From Bradyrhizobium sp. CCBAU 051011 (GTDB lineage Bacteria; Pseudomonadota; Alphaproteobacteria; Rhizobiales; Xanthobacteraceae): a stretch of 64,000 bases of DNA. Of this stretch, positions 60,825 through 64,000 are shown in pieces. Every line of letters begins with the position of its first letter. Position 1 is the stretch's first letter. A program made the position numbers and the translations under genes. The DNA is taken from NCBI RefSeq assembly GCF_009930815.1, contig NZ_CP022222.1:5126501-5190500 (forward strand), read 5' to 3'. The notes below the pieces were generated by a model. It searched no databases, was not told the origin of the DNA, and was given only the letters and a program-made list of their open reading frames with translations.

Positions 60825-62177
60825 ATGTGGCAGAAATTATCGTTGCGTTCCCGGATCAATTTGCTGCTGGCGGTGGGGCTTACGCTAGGTTTAGCGATCA
60901 ACATCGCGCGGCTGGTGGTAGAGGCGGCGCCCCGTGTTCGCGCCGAAGATCAGAGCGTCATCCGGCTGGCGCGCGAGTTCGTCGAGACGATCGTGCCAAG
61001 CCTGAACGAGGCGCCGGACCCGGATGCGCGGCTGAACCAGATCGCGTCTGACCTCAGCCGGCTCCGTCATGTCAGCATCACACGGCAGGGCGACGCCGCC
61101 ACAGGTGAACACCCCGGCAACAGCGACGGGGAGCGGTCGCCGCCGGCGTGGTTCATCGCGCTCGTGCATCCGGAAACCACAACCGTGAGCGTACCGATCA
61201 CGATCCACGGCAAGCCGCAATCGCTGCTGATCACCTCGCATCCGAACGACGAGGTGGCCGAGATCTGGGACGGAATCGTGACCCAGCTCGCGGTCGGCTC
61301 CGCGCTCGCCATCGCGCTCTTTCTGGTTACGATGATAGTGATTGGCCGCGCGCTGGCGCCGCTGCAGGCGCTTTCGCAGACCATGGCGAACATCGAGGCT
61401 GGACAGTACGCATCGCGCGTCGAGCCCGGCGGCGCGCCCGAGCTGGCGGTAATCTGTACCAAGCTGAATCACCTTGCAGGCGCCCTCGGCGAGGCCGTCG
61501 AGGACAAGCGCCGGCTCGCCGAACGCACGGTCTCGCTGCAGGATATGGAGCGCAAGGAGATTGCGCGCGAACTTCATGACGAGTTCGGGCCGTATCTCTT
61601 TACGCTGCGCGCCCACGCCGGCGCGCTGACGCGGCTTTCCGAGGATGGGCGTGCGCCGAGCGCCGATGCGCTGCGCAAGCATGCCACCGCCATCATGGAG
61701 CAGACCAATGCGCTTCAGCAATTCAACCGCAGGATATTGGAAAAGCTGCGGCCTGTCGGGCTGGCGGAGCTTGGACTATCCGAGGCGCTCGGCGTGCTGC
61801 TGCGCTTGTGGCGTGAGTCTCGACCCGATGTTGCCATTGAGGCGAACATTGCATGCGCGCCAGGCGAGGGCGGAGAAGTCGCTGATCTGACGATCTACCG
61901 CACCGTCCAGGAAGCCTTGACGAACGCTTTCCGCCACGCCGACGCGACGTCCGTCAGCGTCACGGTCGAACAGGCCGAAGGCATCCATGGAAGTCGCGGC
62001 TGCGCCCTGGTGCGCGTGAGCGACAACGGCCGCGGCTTGGCGCCGGATCACAAGTCCGGCTTCGGCCTGGTCGGGATGCGCGAGAGAATACTGGCGCTGG
62101 GCGGGACGCTGAATGTCATCTCCGACAATGGGGGCGTAACGGTCGAGGCGGTCGTCCCCCACGGGTCGCATCCTTGA
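60825..62177 (+). CDS. flhS: Sensor histidine kinase (FlhS-like)
   Basis: The ATG at 60825 starts the kinase (450 residues); upstream codons are a shadow of flhR. Architecture: membrane helix 10-30, periplasmic sensor about 35-150, second helix 153-175, HAMP 175-230, HisKA_3 dimerisation helix with His251 in IARELHDEFGPYL, and HATPase with VQEALTNAFRHAD (N box, about 361-373), VSDNGRGLAP (G1) and GFGLVGMRERI (G2). This is the NarX-like class that partners LuxR-type regulators. In Paracoccus FlhS responds to formaldehyde/C1 stress. Confidence 0.82.
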   Translation: MWQKLSLRSRINLLLAVGLTLGLAINIARLVVEAAPRVRAEDQSVIRLAREFVETIVPSLNEAPDPDARLNQIASDLSRLRHVSITRQGDAATGEHPGNSDGERSPPAWFIALVHPETTTVSVPITIHGKPQSLLITSHPNDEVAEIWDGIVTQLAVGSALAIALFLVTMIVIGRALAPLQALSQTMANIEAGQYASRVEPGGAPELAVICTKLNHLAGALGEAVEDKRRLAERTVSLQDMERKEIARELHDEFGPYLFTLRAHAGALTRLSEDGRAPSADALRKHATAIMEQTNALQQFNRRILEKLRPVGLAELGLSEALGVLLRLWRESRPDVAIEANIACAPGEGGEVADLTIYRTVQEALTNAFRHADATSVSVTVEQAEGIHGSRGCALVRVSDNGRGLAPDHKSGFGLVGMRERILALGGTLNVISDNGGVTVEAVVPHGSHP

Positions 62178-62195
62178 TCGATTGCGAGTTGCTGT

Positions 62196-62212
62196 CCGGG
62201 AATTTGTCCCGG
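62196..62212 (+). terminator. Hairpin after the histidine kinase gene
   Basis: CCGGGA at 62196-62201 and TCCCGG at 62207-62212 form a 6-bp stem with loop ATTTG, 18 nt after the kinase stop codon. The following bases are GC-rich rather than T-rich. It may end the kinase transcript or form part of the receptor leader. Confidence 0.4.
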
Positions 62213-62321
62213 TCCCCGTCGGGAGGAATGCAAGGTGAGGAACCAGACCTTTTGCGGCTAGCGCGTATCGTTGTCTTCTCACTAGTATCGTCGACATCGA
62301 ACCGGCAGGGGACAAGCCGGT

Positions 62322-64000
62322 ATGTCGTGGGGTGGGGATATGGGTGCACGCGTACGGGTGGTCGGGACGATCTCGATCTGTCTGGCTCCCGGGCTGGACT
62401 GTGCTCAGGCCCAAACCGCACCCGCAGCCAGCGACGTTTTGCCGGCCATCGAGGTCGTAGCGCCGGCGACGAGCGCCAAACCAGCGCGCGCCCGAGGTGC
62501 AACTCGGGCGCCCGCAAGGAATGTTCGCAGGGTCTTTGTTTACCCGACCGCGCCTACGCCGACGGTCGGCTCGGGAATGGATGTCGATAAGGTGGCCGCA
62601 GCGGTCAATGCCGTCGGTGCCGGGCAGATTGCGCGCACCGGCTCGCTGAACATCGCGGATGCGCTGCAGCAACAGGTGCCGGGTATTGTCATCAGCGATA
62701 CGACCGGCAACCCGTTCATGCCGGACATACAATTTCGAGGTTTCGTTGCATCTCCCGTCTCGGGCACACCCCAGGGACTGGCGGTTTACCAGAACGGGGT
62801 GCGCGTCAACGAAGCGTTCGGCGACACTGTCAATTGGGATTTGATCCCGACTGCCGCGATCAGGTCGGTTACCGTCGTAACCAACAATCCCGCGTTTGGT
62901 CTCAATGCCTTGGGCGGTGCCGTCAACGTGCAGATGAAGGACGGCTTCAACTATCAGGGCGGCGAAATCAACACGATGGGCGGCTCGTTCGGCCGCATCC
63001 AGAGTTCGGCGCAGTATGGCAAGCAGATCGGCAATTTCTCGGTCTATGGCGCGCTCGAAGGCGTGCGTGACAACGGCTATCGCAATTTTTCGGAATCGGC
63101 GATTCGCCGGTTTTACGGTGACGTCGGTTACCGGACCGACAGCAGCGAATTTCACCTCAACGTGGGCGTTGCCAAGAACAATTTCGGCGCGGCGGCGGCC
63201 GTTCCGGTCGAACTGCTCCAGAAATATTGGGGGGCGACCTATACGACGCCGCAGACGCACGACAACCGCGTTGCCTACGCCAATCTGACCGGAAAGGTCG
63301 AGGTGACGCCGACCTGGACGATCGAAGGCTCGGCGCGCGTCCGCGCGTTCCGGCAGAAGACGGTCGATGGTAATCCGACCGAGACGGCGCCATGTGTTGG
63401 CGATCCGACTCTGCTTTGCTTCAACGAAGAAGACACCGTGCCAGGAGCGCCGGCGAACGGGCTCAATGGAGTCCAGCTCGCAAATCCGTTCCCAACCGAC
63501 GCCGTGCTGGGGCAGATCGACCGGACGACCACCCGTTCGACCACGACCGGGGTGACCCTGCAGGCCACCAATACCGACCAGTTGTTCGGACACAACAACC
63601 AGTTCATGGTCGGCACCAGTTTCGATTCCGGCGTCACCCGCTTCGGGGCCAGCGCGGAACTGGGCACGATCGGTTCAAATTACGTCGTCAGCGGTAGCGG
63701 CATCTTCCTCGGACCATCAGGCATTCCGATTTCGATCGGTCCGGTCTCGCTTCGCGCCACCAATAAGTACACCGGGTTCTACGCGCTCGACACCTTTGAC
63801 GTGACGGACGCGTTTTCAATTTCGGGCGGCGGCCGCTTCAACCATGCAAATATCGTCCTTCAGGATCTGATCGGCACCGATCTCAACGGCAATCATACGT
63901 TCAGCCGCTTCAATCCGATGATCGGCGGCACCTACAAGATTATGCCTGAACTGACGGCTTATGCCGGGTATTCCGAAGCCAATCGCGCACCCACCCCGCT
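62322..64000 (+). CDS. lutH: TonB-dependent receptor (LutH type), C-terminus beyond the window
   Basis: From the ATG at 62322 (or 62340) about 559 codons are open to the right edge. A signal-like segment (VVGTISICLAPGLDCAQAQ) is followed by a TonB-box-like LPAIEVVAP and the plug domain: LNIADALQQQVPGIVISD, PDIQFRGFVASPVSGTPQGL, VYQNGVRVNEAFGDTVNWDL and NALGGAVNVQMK. Beta-barrel strands come next. Receptors of this kind next to lutABEF import chelated lanthanides across the outer membrane. Siderophore transport is the alternative, but the neighbourhood favours lanthanides. Confidence 0.82.
   Translation, partial: MSWGGDMGARVRVVGTISICLAPGLDCAQAQTAPAASDVLPAIEVVAPATSAKPARARGATRAPARNVRRVFVYPTAPTPTVGSGMDVDKVAAAVNAVGAGQIARTGSLNIADALQQQVPGIVISDTTGNPFMPDIQFRGFVASPVSGTPQGLAVYQNGVRVNEAFGDTVNWDLIPTAAIRSVTVVTNNPAFGLNALGGAVNVQMKDGFNYQGGEINTMGGSFGRIQSSAQYGKQIGNFSVYGALEGVRDNGYRNFSESAIRRFYGDVGYRTDSSEFHLNVGVAKNNFGAAAAVPVELLQKYWGATYTTPQTHDNRVAYANLTGKVEVTPTWTIEGSARVRAFRQKTVDGNPTETAPCVGDPTLLCFNEEDTVPGAPANGLNGVQLANPFPTDAVLGQIDRTTTRSTTTGVTLQATNTDQLFGHNNQFMVGTSFDSGVTRFGASAELGTIGSNYVVSGSGIFLGPSGIPISIGPVSLRATNKYTGFYALDTFDVTDAFSISGGGRFNHANIVLQDLIGTDLNGNHTFSRFNPMIGGTYKIMPELTAYAGYSEANRAPTP

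Noticed and set aside
61776..63593. 605-codon minus-strand ORF spanning the kinase and TonB receptor
   Set aside because: It crosses two clearly supported plus-strand genes and shows no family features.

Overview
The window is GC-rich, densely packed chromosomal DNA from an alphaproteobacterium, most likely of the Bradyrhizobium/Rhodopseudomonas group. The evidence is a chvE-gguA-gguB locus, a complete C-P lyase operon, DUF1236 and other small secreted proteins typical of that group, a quinoprotein/lanthanide gene set, and short intergenic palindromes of the kind common there. No rRNA, tRNA, CRISPR array, transposase or phage gene was seen. I support 69 protein-coding loci, two of them damaged by small deletions.

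Layout. 1-2.6 kb: a partial CBS-domain gene, two secreted proteins and a host-attachment-type protein. 2.6-17.9 kb: a sugar and sugar-acid region with galactarate dehydratase (garD), a YtfQRT/YjfF-type ABC importer, a FadR-type GntR regulator, an L-arabinose/D-galactose 1-dehydrogenase, an aldose epimerase, a sugar lactonase, a second importer (ChvE-GguAB), and 5-dehydro-4-deoxyglucarate dehydratase (kdgD). 18-22.1 kb: a LysR regulator divergent from a tripartite tricarboxylate transporter (tctCBA).

22.1-36.3 kb is a phosphonate region. A minus-strand operon holds a hexapeptide transferase (broken), a PhnM-like hydrolase and a DUF1045 protein. phnCDEE, the regulator phnF, phnGHIJKLMN and a PPOX-family flavoprotein follow. 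Candidate PHO boxes lie before phnC and phnG, and a perfect palindrome, a likely PhnF operator, lies before phnG. 36.3-44.2 kb holds a LysR regulator divergent from an amidase and a dipeptide-type ABC transporter.

44.4-64 kb is an island built around PQQ enzymes. It has an orphan pqqA with a tandem repeat upstream and a hairpin downstream, several small secreted proteins, a NitT/TauT-type ABC transporter, a SoxYZ-like carrier, a zinc metallohydrolase, a XoxJ/MxaJ-type binding protein, a CXXCW protein, a lanthanide-uptake (lut)-like ABC system, S-formylglutathione hydrolase with a FlhRS-like two-component pair, and a TonB receptor of the LutH type cut by the right edge. Neither the quinoprotein dehydrogenase (xoxF/mxaF) nor pqqBCDE is inside the window. 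The island reads as the accessory, metal-import and regulatory side of lanthanide-dependent alcohol oxidation.

The least expected observations are two independent short deletions, in kdgD and in the hexapeptide transferase. Both remove roughly 80-90 bp and shift the frame the same way. In addition, three periplasmic-binding-protein genes are each followed by a strong hairpin inside their operon.
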